Shown: positions 17,823-28,096, counted from the first letter of the stretch. The stretch is DNA of 64,000 nt from Actinomycetes bacterium (GCA_029782145.1 JAKOVH010000016.1:916001-980000), one strand, 5' to 3'. Translations and numbers: made by a program. The notes: generated by a model from the sequence alone, not told the origin.

Positions 17823-18949
17823 GCGAGATCAGAGAAGCCCTGCTGGTGCTGGCCGACGGCACCACCTTCGAGGGTGAGGCCATCGGGGCCGAGCCACCCG
17901 GCGGCGTGGCCTCGGGCGAGGTGGTGTTCAACACCGCGCTCACCGGCTACCAGGAGATCATCACCGACCCGTCCTACGCCGGGCAGATCATCACCTTCAC
18001 CTACCCCCACATCGGCAACTACGGCGTGACGCCCCTCGATGACGAGGCCCACCGGCCCTTCGCCCGCGGCGTCATCGTGCGCGACCTCGCCCGGCGGCGC
18101 AGCAACTGGCGCTCCGAGGCCGACCTCGACGGCTTCCTGCGCGCCGCCGGCGTGCCGGGCATCGCCGGGGTCGACACCCGCCGCCTCACCCGCCACATCC
18201 GCGACGCCGGCGCCATGCCGGGCGCCTTCGGCACCGCGGCCGAGGCCACGCTCGAGGCGGCAGCCACCGCCGAGCCGGGCACCGACGGGGTCGACCTGGT
18301 GCGCACGGTGACGTGCTCGTCGCCCTACACCGTCGAGTTCGCCGGACCGGCCGGGCGCACCCCGAAGCGCATCGTCGCCTACGACCTCGGCATCAAGGCC
18401 ACCATCCTGCGCCACCTGTCCGGCATCGCCACGGTGGAGGTCGTCCCGGCCGGCACCCCGGCGGCCGACGTCCTGGCCCGCCAGCCCGACGGCGTGTTCC
18501 TGTCCAACGGCCCGGGTGACCCCGCGGCGGTCGCCGCCGTGCCCGAGGCCATCGATGGCCTGCTCGGCGAGGTGCCGGTGTTCGGCATCTGCCTCGGGCA
18601 CCAGCTGCTGGCCACCGTCCTCGGCGCCGAGACCTACAAGCTCCCGTTCGGCCACCACGGCGGCAACCACCCGGTGCGCCGCCTCGAGACCGGCACCGTC
18701 GAGATCACCAGCCAGAACCACAACTACGCGGTCGACGACGGCTCCCTTCCCGCCAGCGTCGAGGTCACCCACCGCAACCTCAACGACGGCGTGGTCGAGG
18801 GCCTGCGCTGCCGCGACGTGCCGGCCTTCAGCGTGCAGTACCACCCCGAGGCCGGGCCCGGCCCCCACGACGCCGCCTACCTCTTCGAGCTGTTCGACCA
18901 GCTCATCGACACCACCGCTTCGAACGCCACCGCGAAGGGAACTCGCTAG
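17819..18949 (+). CDS. carA: carbamoyl-phosphate synthase small (glutaminase) subunit
   Basis: A 376-residue subunit that releases ammonia from glutamine and passes it to CarB. The N-terminal CPSase domain has [23 protein letters not shown], and the class I glutaminase domain has the nucleophile in GICLGHQLL plus [15 protein letters not shown] overlaps the pyrC stop by 4 nt. The stop TAG directly abuts the carB ATG. The product also feeds the arginine pathway encoded 34 kb away. Confidence 0.96.
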   Translation: MSEIREALLVLADGTTFEGEAIGAEPPGGVASGEVVFNTALTGYQEIITDPSYAGQIITFTYPHIGNYGVTPLDDEAHRPFARGVIVRDLARRRSNWRSEADLDGFLRAAGVPGIAGVDTRRLTRHIRDAGAMPGAFGTAAEATLEAAATAEPGTDGVDLVRTVTCSSPYTVEFAGPAGRTPKRIVAYDLGIKATILRHLSGIATVEVVPAGTPAADVLARQPDGVFLSNGPGDPAAVAAVPEAIDGLLGEVPVFGICLGHQLLATVLGAETYKLPFGHHGGNHPVRRLETGTVEITSQNHNYAVDDGSLPASVEVTHRNLNDGVVEGLRCRDVPAFSVQYHPEAGPGPHDAAYLFELFDQLIDTTASNATAKGTR

Positions 18950-21900
18950 ATGCCGCGCCGCGACGACATCTCCTCGATCCTGCTGATCGGGTCCGGCCCG
19001 ATCGTCATCGGGCAGGCCTGCGAGTTCGACTACTCGGGCACCCAGGCGTGCCGGGTGCTGCGCCAGGAGGGCTACCGGGTCATCCTCGCCAACTCCAACC
19101 CGGCGACGATCATGACCGACCCGGACTTCGCCGACGCCACCTACGTCGAGCCGCTCGACGCCGAGGTCCTCACCCGCATCATCGAACGGGAGCGGCCCGA
19201 CGCCCTGCTGCCCACCCTGGGCGGCCAGACCGCGCTCAACCTGGCCATGGAGCTCGAGCAGAGCGGTGTGCTGGAGCGCTACGGCGTCGAGCTCATCGGC
19301 GCCGACGCCACCGCCATCGCCACGGCCGAGGACCGCGAGCTGTTCAAGCGGGCCATGGCCGAGATCGGGCTGGCCACGCCGGTGTCGGCCACCGCCCACA
19401 CCCTCGACGAGGCCCTCGAGGTCGTCGAGCGCATCGGCCTGCCCGTCGTCATCCGCCCGGCCTACATCCTCGGTGGCCGGGGGACGGGCATCGCCGCCAC
19501 CCCCGAGGAGTTCCGGGTGGCCGCCGCCAACGGGCTCGAGGCCAGCCCCATCTCGGAGATCCTCATCGAGCAGTCGATCGCCGGCTGGAAGGAGTTCGAG
19601 CTCGAGGTCATGCGCGACCGGGCGGACAACTGCGTGATCATCTGCTCGATCGAGAACCTCGACCCCATGGGCGTGCACACGGGCGACTCGATCACCGTCG
19701 CCCCCGCCCAGACCCTCTCCGACGTCGAGTACCAGCTCATGCGCGACGCCGCCTTCGCGGTGATCCGGCGGGTCGGCGTGGAGACCGGCGGCTCGAACGT
19801 CCAGTTCGCCGTGAACCCGGCCAACGGCGACATGGTCGTGATCGAGATGAACCCCCGGGTGAGCCGCTCGTCGGCCCTGGCGTCGAAGGCGACCGGGTTC
19901 CCGATCGCCAAGATCGCCGCCCGCCTCGCCGTGGGCTACACGCTCGACGAGATCCCCAACGACATCACCGAGAAGACGCCGGCCAGCTTCGAGCCCACCA
20001 TCGACTACGTCGTCACCAAGATCCCCCGGTGGGCGTTCGAGAAGTTTCCCGGCGTGCCGCCTAAGCTCGGCACCCAGATGCAGTCGGTGGGCGAGGTCAT
20101 GGCCATCGGCCGCACCTTCCCCGAGTCGCTGCAGAAGGGCCTGCGCTCGCTCGAGCAGGGCCGCCTGGGCCTCAACTGCGACCCGGCCGAAGCGCTCTAC
20201 GACGAGATCCCGCTCGAGGAGCTGCTGCAGCGGGCCTCGGTGGGCACGCCCGAGCGCGTCTTCCTGCTCGAGGCCGCCCTGCGCCGGGGCGCCAGCTGCG
20301 AGGAGGTCCACGAGGCGACCAAGGTCGACCCGTGGTTCCTCGACCAGATGCTCGCCATCGTCGAAGAGCGCGCCCACCTCGCCGGCGTGGGCCTCGGCGC
20401 CATGACCCGGGCCGGCTGGCGCCGGGCCAAGCGGTTGGGCTTCTCCGACGGCCAGCTGGCCCACCTGTGGGGCACCGACGAGGCATCGGTGAGGGCGGCC
20501 CGCAAGGCCGCCGGGGTGGTGCCGACCTTCAAGACCGTCGACACGTGCGCCGCCGAGTTCGAGGCCACGACCCCCTACCACTACTCGACCTACGAGGACA
20601 CCGACGAGGTCGTGCCCTCCGACCGGCCCAAGGTCGTGATCCTCGGCTCGGGCCCCAACCGCATCGGGCAGGGGATCGAGTTCGACTACTGCTGCGTCCA
20701 CGCCAGCTTCTCGCTGCGCGAGGCCGGCTTCGAGACGATCATGGTCAACTGCAACCCCGAGACGGTGTCCACCGACTACGACACCTCCGACCGGCTGTAC
20801 TTCGAGCCGCTCACCCACGAGGACGTGATGAACGTCATCGAGGCCGAGCGGCCGGTCGGTGTGATCGTCAGCCTCGGTGGGCAGACGCCGCTCAAGCTCT
20901 CGAACTCGTTGCCCGACGAACTGATCGCCGGCACGCCGCCCGCGTCGATCGACGCGGCCGAGGACCGCGAGCGCTGGAACGCGCTGTGCGCCCGCCTGGA
21001 GATCCCCCAGCCGGCCGGCGGCACCGCCGTCGACACCGACGCCGCCCTCGCCATCACGGCGCGGATCGGCTACCCGGTCCTGGTGCGGCCGAGCTACGTG
21101 CTGGGCGGGCGGGCCATGGAGATCGTCTACGACGACGAGGGGCTGGCCCGAGCCATGGCCGAGCTGGCCGGGTTCGGCAGCCTCGGCAAGGAGGGCGGCC
21201 TGTCCGCCGAGCGGCCGGTGCTGGTCGACCGGTTCCTCGAGGACGCCACCGAGGTCGACGTCGACGCCATCCGCGACCGCGACGGCGGCTTCGTGATCGG
21301 CGGGATCATGGAGCACGTCGAGGAGGCCGGCGTGCACTCGGGCGACTCGGCGTGCGTCATCCCGCCGTACTCGCTGTCGGCGGAGACGCTCGCCGTGCTC
21401 GGCGACTACACCCGGCGCATCGCCGACGCCCTCGGCGTGGTCGGGCTCATCAACGTGCAGTACGCGGTGAAGAGCGGCCAGGTGTTCGTGATCGAGGCCA
21501 ACCCGAGGGCCAGCCGCACGGTGCCGTTCGTGGCCAAGGCCACCGGCGTGCCGCTGGCCAAGATCGCCAGCCGGGTGATGCTCGGGGCGACCCTCGACGA
21601 GCTGCGGGCCGAGAAGCTGCTCACCGACCCGGTGGAGGGCGACCACGTGGCGGTGAAGGAGGCGGTGCTGCCCTTCAGCCGCTTCCCCGAGGCCGACGCC
21701 CTGCTGGGCCCGGAGATGCGCTCGACCGGCGAGGTCATGGGCATCGACCTCACCTTCGGGCTGGCCTTCGCCAAGAGCCAGCTGGCGTCGGGCACGACGC
21801 TGCCAGAGTCGGGCACGGTGTTCCTGTCGCTGGCCGACCGTGACAAGGGCACCGGGGTGAAGGCTGCCCAGCGGTTCCGTGACCTGGGCTTCACCATCGC

Positions 21901-22252
21901 CGCCACCTCAGGCACGGCCGAGCTGCTGGAGGCCAACGGCGTCGACGTGGCGACCGTGGTGGCCAAGATCGGCGACGCCGAGGGCCACGACGCGGTCGAC
22001 CTGATCGAGGGCGGTGAGGTCGTGCTGGTGGTCAACTCGCCGCGTGGTCGCGGCCCGCGCGCCGACGGCGCCCACATCCGGGCGGCCGCCGGCCGGCACC
22101 GGGTGCCGTTGCTCACCACCGCGGCGGCCGGCCTGGCGGCCGCCGCCGGCATGGCCGACCGGGCCCGCCACCACCTGCAGGTCCGTCCCCTGCAGGAGTA
22201 CCACCGGGGCGTCGGGGCCCACGAGGCCGCGCTGGCGGAGCCGCCGGCGTGA
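18950..22252 (+). CDS. carB: carbamoyl-phosphate synthase large subunit
   Basis: A 1100-residue enzyme with two homologous ATP-grasp halves: [20 protein letters not shown] near the N-terminus and [20 protein letters not shown] near residue 566. The C-terminal MGS-like domain starts after about residue 950 and would be the allosteric site. It makes carbamoyl phosphate from bicarbonate, ammonia and two ATP. pyrD begins at the last four bases. Confidence 0.97.
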   Translation: MPRRDDISSILLIGSGPIVIGQACEFDYSGTQACRVLRQEGYRVILANSNPATIMTDPDFADATYVEPLDAEVLTRIIERERPDALLPTLGGQTALNLAMELEQSGVLERYGVELIGADATAIATAEDRELFKRAMAEIGLATPVSATAHTLDEALEVVERIGLPVVIRPAYILGGRGTGIAATPEEFRVAAANGLEASPISEILIEQSIAGWKEFELEVMRDRADNCVIICSIENLDPMGVHTGDSITVAPAQTLSDVEYQLMRDAAFAVIRRVGVETGGSNVQFAVNPANGDMVVIEMNPRVSRSSALASKATGFPIAKIAARLAVGYTLDEIPNDITEKTPASFEPTIDYVVTKIPRWAFEKFPGVPPKLGTQMQSVGEVMAIGRTFPESLQKGLRSLEQGRLGLNCDPAEALYDEIPLEELLQRASVGTPERVFLLEAALRRGASCEEVHEATKVDPWFLDQMLAIVEERAHLAGVGLGAMTRAGWRRAKRLGFSDGQLAHLWGTDEASVRAARKAAGVVPTFKTVDTCAAEFEATTPYHYSTYEDTDEVVPSDRPKVVILGSGPNRIGQGIEFDYCCVHASFSLREAGFETIMVNCNPETVSTDYDTSDRLYFEPLTHEDVMNVIEAERPVGVIVSLGGQTPLKLSNSLPDELIAGTPPASIDAAEDRERWNALCARLEIPQPAGGTAVDTDAALAITARIGYPVLVRPSYVLGGRAMEIVYDDEGLARAMAELAGFGSLGKEGGLSAERPVLVDRFLEDATEVDVDAIRDRDGGFVIGGIMEHVEEAGVHSGDSACVIPPYSLSAETLAVLGDYTRRIADALGVVGLINVQYAVKSGQVFVIEANPRASRTVPFVAKATGVPLAKIASRVMLGATLDELRAEKLLTDPVEGDHVAVKEAVLPFSRFPEADALLGPEMRSTGEVMGIDLTFGLAFAKSQLASGTTLPESGTVFLSLADRDKGTGVKAAQRFRDLGFTIAATSGTAELLEANGVDVATVVAKIGDAEGHDAVDLIEGGEVVLVVNSPRGRGPRADGAHIRAAAGRHRVPLLTTAAAGLAAAAGMADRARHHLQVRPLQEYHRGVGAHEAALAEPPA

Positions 22253-23208
22253 GCCGACGCGGCGTGCGCCGCCCGCCGCTCGCCGGCCCGGCCGTCGACC
22301 TCACCACCGCGGTGGGCTCGGTCACCCTGGCCAACCCGGTGATGACGGCGTCGGGCACCGCCGGCCACGGCGACGAGCTCGCCGGCTACGTCGACCTTTC
22401 GGGCCTGGGTGCGGTGGTCGTGAAGTCGCTGTCGGCCGACCCGTGGCCGGGCAACCCGGCGCCGCGGGTGCACGAGACGCCCGCCGGCATGATCAACAGC
22501 GTCGGGCTGCAGGGCCCGGGGGTGGCGGCGTGGCTGGCCGACGAGCTGCCGGCGGTGCTCGCGACCGGGGCCACGGTGGTGGCCAGCATCTGGGGCAGCA
22601 CCGTCGACGACTACGCCCGGGCCGCGGAGATGCTGGCGGACGCGCCCGACGCCGTGGTCGCCGTCGAGGTCAACGTGTCGTGCCCGAACCACCACGACCG
22701 CAACCGCATGTTCGCCCACTCGCCGGCCGCCACCGCCGAGGTGCTGCGAGCAGCGGCGGGGTGCGGCCGACCCCGGTGGGCCAAGCTCAGCCCCAACGTG
22801 AGCGACCTGGCGTCGATCGCAGCGGCGGCCGCCGAGGCGGGGGCGGAGGCCGTCACGCTGGTGAACACGGTGCTGGGCATGGTGATCGACCCCGAGACCC
22901 GGCGTCCCCTCCTCGGTGGAGGCGGCGGCGGCCTCTCCGGGCCGGCCATCCACCCGGTGGCGGTGCGCGCCGTCTACGACGTCCACGCCGCCCACCCGAC
23001 GCTTCCCATCGTCGGCGTCGGCGGGGTGGCCCGGGGCGTCGACGCGGTCGAGCTCGTGCTGGCCGGGGCGTCCGCCGTCCAGGTCGGCACGGCGAGCTTC
23101 GCCGACCCCCGCAGCGTCGTGCGGGTGCGCGACGAGCTCGAACAGTGGTGCACCGCCCACGGCGTGGACGCGGTGCGCGAGTTGATCGGAGAGGCCCATG
23201 TCCGTTGA
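22249..23208 (+). CDS. pyrD: dihydroorotate dehydrogenase, class 1B-like
   Basis: A 319-residue flavin enzyme oxidising dihydroorotate to orotate. The active-site Cys lies in VNVSCPNH, as in class 1 enzymes; class 2 enzymes, usual in mycobacteria, have Ser there. FMN-binding stretches [31 protein letters not shown] and GVGGVARG are seen. Class 1B enzymes normally work with PyrK, an iron-sulphur/FAD partner, whose gene is not in this operon. GTG start overlaps carB; pyrF overlaps its end by 11 nt. Confidence 0.92.
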   Translation: MSRRGVRRPPLAGPAVDLTTAVGSVTLANPVMTASGTAGHGDELAGYVDLSGLGAVVVKSLSADPWPGNPAPRVHETPAGMINSVGLQGPGVAAWLADELPAVLATGATVVASIWGSTVDDYARAAEMLADAPDAVVAVEVNVSCPNHHDRNRMFAHSPAATAEVLRAAAGCGRPRWAKLSPNVSDLASIAAAAAEAGAEAVTLVNTVLGMVIDPETRRPLLGGGGGGLSGPAIHPVAVRAVYDVHAAHPTLPIVGVGGVARGVDAVELVLAGASAVQVGTASFADPRSVVRVRDELEQWCTAHGVDAVRELIGEAHVR

Positions 23209-23938
23209 CCCCACCACCGCCGGCGCGGCGGTCGACCTGTCGGCCGGCGCCCCGGCCGAGCTGCGGGCCCGCTTGGCGCTGGCCCTCGACGTCGACGACA
23301 TCGTGGAGGCCCAGCGCCTGGCCCGCGAGCTGCGGCCCTGGTTCGGCGTCGCCAAGATCGGCCTCGAGCTCTACAGCGCGGCCGGCCCCGAGGCCATCGA
23401 GGTGCTCGTCGGCGACGGCTTCGAGGTCTTCGCCGACCTCAAGCTGCTCGACATCCCCACCACCATCGCCAAGGCGGCCCGGGTGGTCGGCTCGCTCGGC
23501 GCCAGCTACCTCACCGTGCACGCCCGGGCGGGTGTCGAGCACCTGAAGGCGGGCGTCGACGGCTTCGCCGAGGGCGCGTCGGCCGCCGGCCTGGCGCTGC
23601 CGACCTGCCTCGGGGTCACGGTGCTCACGAGCGAGGGGGCCGACCCCGAGGCGCTGGCCGAACGGGTGGCGGTGATCGAGGCGTCGGACTGCGGCGGGCT
23701 GGTGTGCGCGGCGAGCGACCTCGACGAGATCGCCCGGCTGGCCCCCGACCTGTTGACGGTCGTGCCCGGCATCCGGCCCGCCGGGGTGGCGGCCGACGAC
23801 CAGGTCCGTCCCGCCACCCCGTCGGCGGCCATCGCCGCGGGAGCCCACGTGCTGGTGGTCGGCCGGGCGGTCACCCGGGCCGACGACCCGCCGGCCGCGG
23901 CCGCCGCCGTCGCCGCCGAGGTCGCCGCCGCCCTCTGA
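23198..23938 (+). CDS. pyrF: orotidine 5'-phosphate decarboxylase
   Basis: A 246-residue TIM-barrel enzyme giving UMP, the last step of the pathway. The catalytic Asp-Lys-Asp array is in FADLKLLDIPTT, preceded by LALDVDD and KIGLELY, and the phosphate site is in VVPGIRP and VVGRAVTRA. ATG 23198 is preceded by GGAGAGG. The N-terminus has a 25-residue Ala-rich extension. Last gene of the pyr operon; pyrE is not present in the window. Confidence 0.95.
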   Translation: MSVDPTTAGAAVDLSAGAPAELRARLALALDVDDIVEAQRLARELRPWFGVAKIGLELYSAAGPEAIEVLVGDGFEVFADLKLLDIPTTIAKAARVVGSLGASYLTVHARAGVEHLKAGVDGFAEGASAAGLALPTCLGVTVLTSEGADPEALAERVAVIEASDCGGLVCAASDLDEIARLAPDLLTVVPGIRPAGVAADDQVRPATPSAAIAAGAHVLVVGRAVTRADDPPAAAAAVAAEVAAAL

Positions 23939-23959
23939 CCCGGCCGGGTGGTCGGTGGT

Positions 23960-25069
23960 TCAGCCCGGGCCGGCCTCCGCCCGGTCGGCCTCAGCCCGGT
24001 CGGCCTCCGCCCGGTCGGCTTCGGTCCGGTCGGCTTCGGCCCGCTGCGCTTCGGCCCGGTCGGCCTCGGCCCGGTGCGCTTCGGCCCGGTCGTCGGCGAC
24101 CTGGGTGAAGGCGTCGCGCAGGCGCAGCCCCCGGTCGGGGGGCGGCAGCGACGGCGCAACACCGGCGACGAGCAGCGGCTCGTCGCCGCCCCGTGACAGC
24201 CGGCCCAGGCGCCCCGGGTGCTGGGCGATCACCGCGCCGGCGCAGGCCCCGACGATGATGCACATCGCCGCCCCCGAGAACCAGGTGACCAGGGCGAGGG
24301 CGATGCCGAAGATCCCGAACTGGTTCTGGTTCCTCGCCACCGTGTCGGGCATCCACACGTTGGCCGAGATGGCGTAGCCGATCATCGCGACCGCGGTGAT
24401 GACGGCGGTGGGGAGCAGCGGGCGCCACCGGACGTGGCCGAGCAGCAGGTACCAGGCCGAGAACCACCACCATGCGACGGAGGTGGACAGCGCGAGCACG
24501 ATGAACAGCCCGAGGCCCAGCCCGTTCCCGAGCGCCCGGCCGAGCGCCCCCGTCGCCGTCATCTCGGCCAGCAGGGCCGCCAGCCAGATCAGCCCCCGGG
24601 TGTAGGAGCCGACCTTCAGCCCCGGCGGGCGACGCCACGTCCGCAGGTACACGCGCTGCAGCGCGGTGGTGAACGAGCTGGCGAAGAAGAAGGTGAGCAC
24701 CAGCCCGAGGTAGCCCGTGGCCCGCTTGACGTCGGCGGAGGACTGGAACGCCGACTGGGCCAGGGTGAGCGACTGGCCCTTCACCCCCAGGCGGGTCGTC
24801 AGCGAGTGGAAGATGGACTCGCGCGTGCGGGCCGGCACGAAGGCGGCCACCACGATGACGAGCGGGAAGAACGACACGAAGGCCTTGCCGGCCAGCGCCA
24901 CGCTGCGGTCGATGAACTCGGTCTCGAGCATCCGCTCCCAGACCTGCCAGAAGATGGTGCGCTCGGCCCACGCCCGACCGGTCTCGTAGAGGCGGCGCGC
25001 CCGGGAGACGATCCCCCGGTCGGCGTGGCCGTCGGCGTCGGCGTCGGTGGCCGTTCCCTCAGCTGTCAC
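23960..25069 (-). CDS. YihY/BrkB-family inner membrane protein with a charged repeat tail
   Basis: A 369-residue protein with about six membrane segments; AGKAFVSFFPLVIVVAAFVP and FGIFGIALALVTWFSGAAMCI are typical of the YihY/virulence factor BrkB family, of unclear function. The last 40 residues are eight near-perfect copies of a five-residue unit (RAEAD, with H or Q variants). The usual longest start is GTG 25075, but TACGGT (25081-25076) overlaps that position; GTG 25069 is 6 nt after it and is chosen as the leaderless start. It converges on pyrF with 21 nt between. Confidence 0.82.
   Translation of the reverse strand: MTAEGTATDADADGHADRGIVSRARRLYETGRAWAERTIFWQVWERMLETEFIDRSVALAGKAFVSFFPLVIVVAAFVPARTRESIFHSLTTRLGVKGQSLTLAQSAFQSSADVKRATGYLGLVLTFFFASSFTTALQRVYLRTWRRPPGLKVGSYTRGLIWLAALLAEMTATGALGRALGNGLGLGLFIVLALSTSVAWWWFSAWYLLLGHVRWRPLLPTAVITAVAMIGYAISANVWMPDTVARNQNQFGIFGIALALVTWFSGAAMCIIVGACAGAVIAQHPGRLGRLSRGGDEPLLVAGVAPSLPPPDRGLRLRDAFTQVADDRAEAHRAEADRAEAQRAEADRTEADRAEADRAEADRAEAGPG
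23972..24091. repeat. eight tandem 15-bp repeats in the 3' end of the YihY-family gene
   Basis: The 15-bp unit (GGCCTCMGCCCGGTC and variants) repeats eight times in phase with codons, encoding RAEA-D/H/Q pentapeptides. Units differ by one to three bases. Such in-frame repeats can change copy number by slippage without breaking the frame. Confidence 0.85.
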
Positions 25070-25075
25070 CGCCAC

Positions 25076-25081
25076 ACCGTA
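25076..25081 (-). promoter_or_regulatory. leaderless-type -10 element of the YihY-family gene
   Basis: TACGGT on the minus strand (25081-25076) lies 6 nt before GTG 25069, the spacing seen at aroC, def and argC. Confidence 0.5.
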
Positions 25082-25085
25082 GGGC

Positions 25086-25667
25086 TCACGAACCGTGGGC
25101 GGCGGCCGCCACCTCCCGGGCGATCTCGCGGGCCTTGGGCTCGTCGAAGGCGCCGCTGATCTGCACCTGGTCGGCGGCGAAGGCCGGCGTCTGGATCACC
25201 GGCGCGATGACGACCTCGCCGTCGATCACGACGGCGATCTGGCCGGTGGGGCAGCTGGCCGCCTTGGCCGCGCAGGCCGCCGCCGCCTGGTTGAACGCGG
25301 CGATCCCGGCGGGGCTGAACAGCGGTCGGACCATCCACAGCGTCGTCTGCGGGTTGCGCTCGGCCACCGCGCCCAGCAGCCCGTTGCCGTCGACCGCGAC
25401 CGGGCCCAGCTGGTCGAGGCCGGGGCGGGCCGAGAGGTCGCCGCTGGCGGTCGCCACGGGCCGGAACGACACGGTGTCGGCGGGCTCGGTCGCCGTCGGG
25501 AAGGTGACGCCCGGCGCCGGCAGCTCGGTGGTGGCGGGCGGCAGGGTGCGGAAGGTGTCGCCCGGGCCGCCGGACCGGGTGTCGGTGCCGCAGGCCGCGC
25601 CGGCCAGCCCGGACACCACGGTGGCGGCCCCCAGGGCCGCCACCGTCAGGATCCGTCGTGTGCCCAT
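25086..25667 (-). CDS. putative exported lipoprotein with a SecD P1-head-like domain
   Basis: A 193-residue protein with a signal peptide (RR, hydrophobic stretch, then LAGAAC at about residue 26), a likely lipoprotein although the -3 residue is Gly rather than Leu. A Thr/Pro-rich linker follows. Residues about 135-190 resemble the P1 head of SecD: IAVVIDGEVVIAPVIQTP, then VQISGAFDEPKAREIA. There are no SecD membrane helices. AGGAGG lies upstream of the ATG. It lies 64 nt downstream of lon on the same strand and may share its transcript. Function unknown. Confidence 0.7.
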   Translation of the reverse strand: MGTRRILTVAALGAATVVSGLAGAACGTDTRSGGPGDTFRTLPPATTELPAPGVTFPTATEPADTVSFRPVATASGDLSARPGLDQLGPVAVDGNGLLGAVAERNPQTTLWMVRPLFSPAGIAAFNQAAAACAAKAASCPTGQIAVVIDGEVVIAPVIQTPAFAADQVQISGAFDEPKAREIAREVAAAAHGS

Positions 25668-25731
25668 CGCCGCCGCCTCCTGCCGGGTCGTCGCGCGCAG
25701 ATCCTGCCAGGACCGGTGGCGCCGGTCGACC

Positions 25732-28059
25732 TCACGCCGGTGCGGGCTCCGGCACCGGTTCCAGGGCGACGGCCAGCACCGCGGCGATGTCGCTGGCCGG
25801 GTGGAACCGCAGCTGGGCGCGCACCGCCTCGGGCACGTCCTCGAGGTCGGCCTCGTTGCGGGCCGGCAGCACCACGTCGGTGAGCCCGAACCGGTGAGCG
25901 GCCAGCACCTTCTGCTTGAGCCCGCCGATGGGCAGCACCTTGCCCTGCAGGGTCACCTCGCCGGTCATCCCCACGTCGGAGCGCACGGGACGCCCGGTGA
26001 GCAGCGACACCAGCGCGGTGGTCATGGTGATGCCGGCCGACGGGCCGTCCTTGGGGATGGCGCCGGCCGGGAAGTGCACGTGGAAGCGGCGACCGTCGAA
26101 GTCGACGTCGGCCAGGCCCAGCTCCTCGGCGTGGGAGCGGATGTAGCTGAGCGCGATGGTGGCCGACTCCTTCATCACGTCCCCCAGCTGGCCGGTGAGC
26201 ACCAGGCCCTCACCGGGCATGGAGGTGGCCTCCACGAACAGCACGTCGCCGCCCGCCCCGGTGACGGCCAGGCCGGTGGCCACGCCGGGCACGGAGGTGC
26301 GCTCGGCCACCTCCTCGGTGAAGCGGGGCCGACCCAGCCACCGGCGCACGTCGCCGGCGTCGACCACCACGGGCGCCTCGGCGTCGCCGGTCGACAGCTC
26401 GGTGGCCACCTTGCGCAGCAGCTTGCCGACGGCCCGCTCGAGGCTGCGCACGCCCGGCTCGCGGGTGTGGTCGGTGACGATGCGGCGCAGCGCCTCGTCG
26501 CTCACGCGGACCTCGTCGGCGCCGACGGCGTTGCGCTCCCGCTGGCGGGGCAGCAGGTGGTCGCGGGCGATGGCCACCTTCTCGTCCTCGGTGTAGCCGT
26601 CGAGCGACACCACCTCCATCCGGTCGAGCAGCGGCCCGGGGATCGTGTCGATCACGTTGGCGGTGGCGATGAACACCACGTCGGACAGGTCGAGGTCGAC
26701 CTCCAGGTAGTGGTCGCGGAACGTGTGGTTCTGGGCGGGGTCCAGCACCTCGAGCAGCGCCGAGGACGGGTCGCCCCGCCAGTCGGCGCCGACCTTGTCG
26801 ATCTCGTCGAGCATGACGACGGGGTTCATCGAGCCGGCCTCGGCGATGGCCCGCACGATGCGCCCGGGCATGGCGCCCACGTAGGTGCGCCGGTGGCCTC
26901 GGATCTCGGCCTCGTCGCGCACCCCGCCCAGGGCGACGCGCACGAACGAGCGGCCCATGGCCCTGGCGACGGACTCGCCGAGGGAGGTCTTGCCGACGCC
27001 CGGCGGGCCCACCAGCGTGATGATGGCGCCCGACCCGCGGCCGCCCGCCGCGTCCAGGCCCTGCTCGGCCCGGCGCGTGCGGATGGCGAGGAACTCGACG
27101 ATGCGCTCCTTGACGTCGTCGAGGCCCTCGTGGTCGGCGTCGAGCACCCGGCGGGCGTGGGCCAGCTCGACCGTGTCGTCGCTGACGACGCCCCACGGCA
27201 GCTCGGTGACGGTGTCGAGCCACGTGCGGATCCAGCCGTGCTCGACGTTCTGCTCAGGGGTGCGCTCGAGCTTGTCGACCTCGCGCAGGATCGCCGTGCG
27301 GACCTCGTCGGGCACGCCGGGCTCGGCGGCCCGGGCCCGATAGCGCTCGGCGGCCTCGTCGGCGTCGCCGTCCTCGCCCAGCTCCTTGCGGATGGCGGCG
27401 AGCTGCTGGCGCAGCAGGAACTCCCGCTGCTGCTTCTCCATCCCGTCGGAGACCTCGCTGCGGATGCGCTCCTTCAGGCTCAGCTCGGCCAGGGTGCCCT
27501 TGGCCCACTCCAGCACCTTCTCCAGGCGGGCCTCGACGTCGACGGTCTCGAGGACCTGCACCTTCTGCTCGAGGCTCAGGTCGGGGGAGTAGCCGGCGGT
27601 GTCGGCGATCTGGCCGGGGTCGTCGAGCTCCTTGAGGGCGGCGGCGATGCCCTGGGCGCCGCGGTGCTCGAGGATCGCCTCGACCACAGCGGTGTACTCC
27701 CGGGCGAGCTGGCGGGCCCGTGGCGTGGGCTCGGGCTCCTCGACGGGGTCGGCCTCCACCACCAGCGCCCGGCCCAGGCCCGGCACGCCCACGCCGATGC
27801 GGGCCCGGCCCACACCTCGCACCACCACGGCGCGCAGGCCACGCCGCACCTCGCCCGCGTCCTCGACGGCGGCGACGGTGCCCACCTGGGTGTAGAGGCC
27901 GTCGATGCGGGGCACGAGCAGGAGGCGGCCCTCGGTGGCCGCCTCGACGGCGGCGCGCGCCTCGTCGGTCTCCAGCGCGAGGGGGACGACCATGCCGGGG
28001 AGCACCACGCCGCTCGACAGCGGCAGCACGGGCAGGGTCAGGCTCTGCAGGTCGGACAT
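25732..28059 (-). CDS. lon: ATP-dependent protease La (Lon)
   Basis: A 775-residue AAA+ serine protease degrading damaged and regulatory proteins. The N-terminal LON domain (PVLPLSSGVVLPGMVVPL) is followed by a coiled-coil region, an AAA+ module with Walker A GPPGVGKTSLGES and Walker B VVMLDEIDK, and the protease domain with catalytic Ser in PKDGPSAGITM and Lys in IGGLKQKVLAA. ATG 28059 is chosen because it begins the LON domain; the longer open frame upstream crosses the promoter. A HAIR-like inverted repeat just upstream suggests heat-shock control. Confidence 0.96.
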   Translation of the reverse strand: MSDLQSLTLPVLPLSSGVVLPGMVVPLALETDEARAAVEAATEGRLLLVPRIDGLYTQVGTVAAVEDAGEVRRGLRAVVVRGVGRARIGVGVPGLGRALVVEADPVEEPEPTPRARQLAREYTAVVEAILEHRGAQGIAAALKELDDPGQIADTAGYSPDLSLEQKVQVLETVDVEARLEKVLEWAKGTLAELSLKERIRSEVSDGMEKQQREFLLRQQLAAIRKELGEDGDADEAAERYRARAAEPGVPDEVRTAILREVDKLERTPEQNVEHGWIRTWLDTVTELPWGVVSDDTVELAHARRVLDADHEGLDDVKERIVEFLAIRTRRAEQGLDAAGGRGSGAIITLVGPPGVGKTSLGESVARAMGRSFVRVALGGVRDEAEIRGHRRTYVGAMPGRIVRAIAEAGSMNPVVMLDEIDKVGADWRGDPSSALLEVLDPAQNHTFRDHYLEVDLDLSDVVFIATANVIDTIPGPLLDRMEVVSLDGYTEDEKVAIARDHLLPRQRERNAVGADEVRVSDEALRRIVTDHTREPGVRSLERAVGKLLRKVATELSTGDAEAPVVVDAGDVRRWLGRPRFTEEVAERTSVPGVATGLAVTGAGGDVLFVEATSMPGEGLVLTGQLGDVMKESATIALSYIRSHAEELGLADVDFDGRRFHVHFPAGAIPKDGPSAGITMTTALVSLLTGRPVRSDVGMTGEVTLQGKVLPIGGLKQKVLAAHRFGLTDVVLPARNEADLEDVPEAVRAQLRFHPASDIAAVLAVALEPVPEPAPA

Positions 28060-28075
28060 GGGCAGGACCAGCTTT

Positions 28076-28096
28076 CTTGACAACGGCAGTGTCAAG
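28076..28096. promoter_or_regulatory. HAIR-like inverted repeat (probable HspR operator) before lon
   Basis: CTTGACA (28076-28082), a 7-nt spacer and TGTCAAG (28090-28096) form a perfect inverted repeat. The known HAIR element bound by HspR is CTTGAGT-N7-ACTCAAG, so five of seven bases per arm and the exact spacing agree. The minus-strand arm also reads TTGACA, a good -35. It lies 16 nt before the lon ATG. No hspR gene is in the window. Confidence 0.65.

Noticed and set aside
17735..21646. A 1300-codon minus-strand open frame opposite carA and carB
   Set aside because: Same artefact: no domain is recognisable and carA/carB on the other strand are certain.
23939..23985. CCGGCCGGG/CCCGGGCCGG pairing after pyrF as terminator
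   Set aside because: The arms mismatch by an inserted base, the right arm lies in the YihY coding repeats, and such short GC pairings are expected by chance here.
23972..24091. Short regular repeats that might suggest a CRISPR array
   Set aside because: The units are 15 bp, contiguous without spacers, and in phase with a coding sequence.
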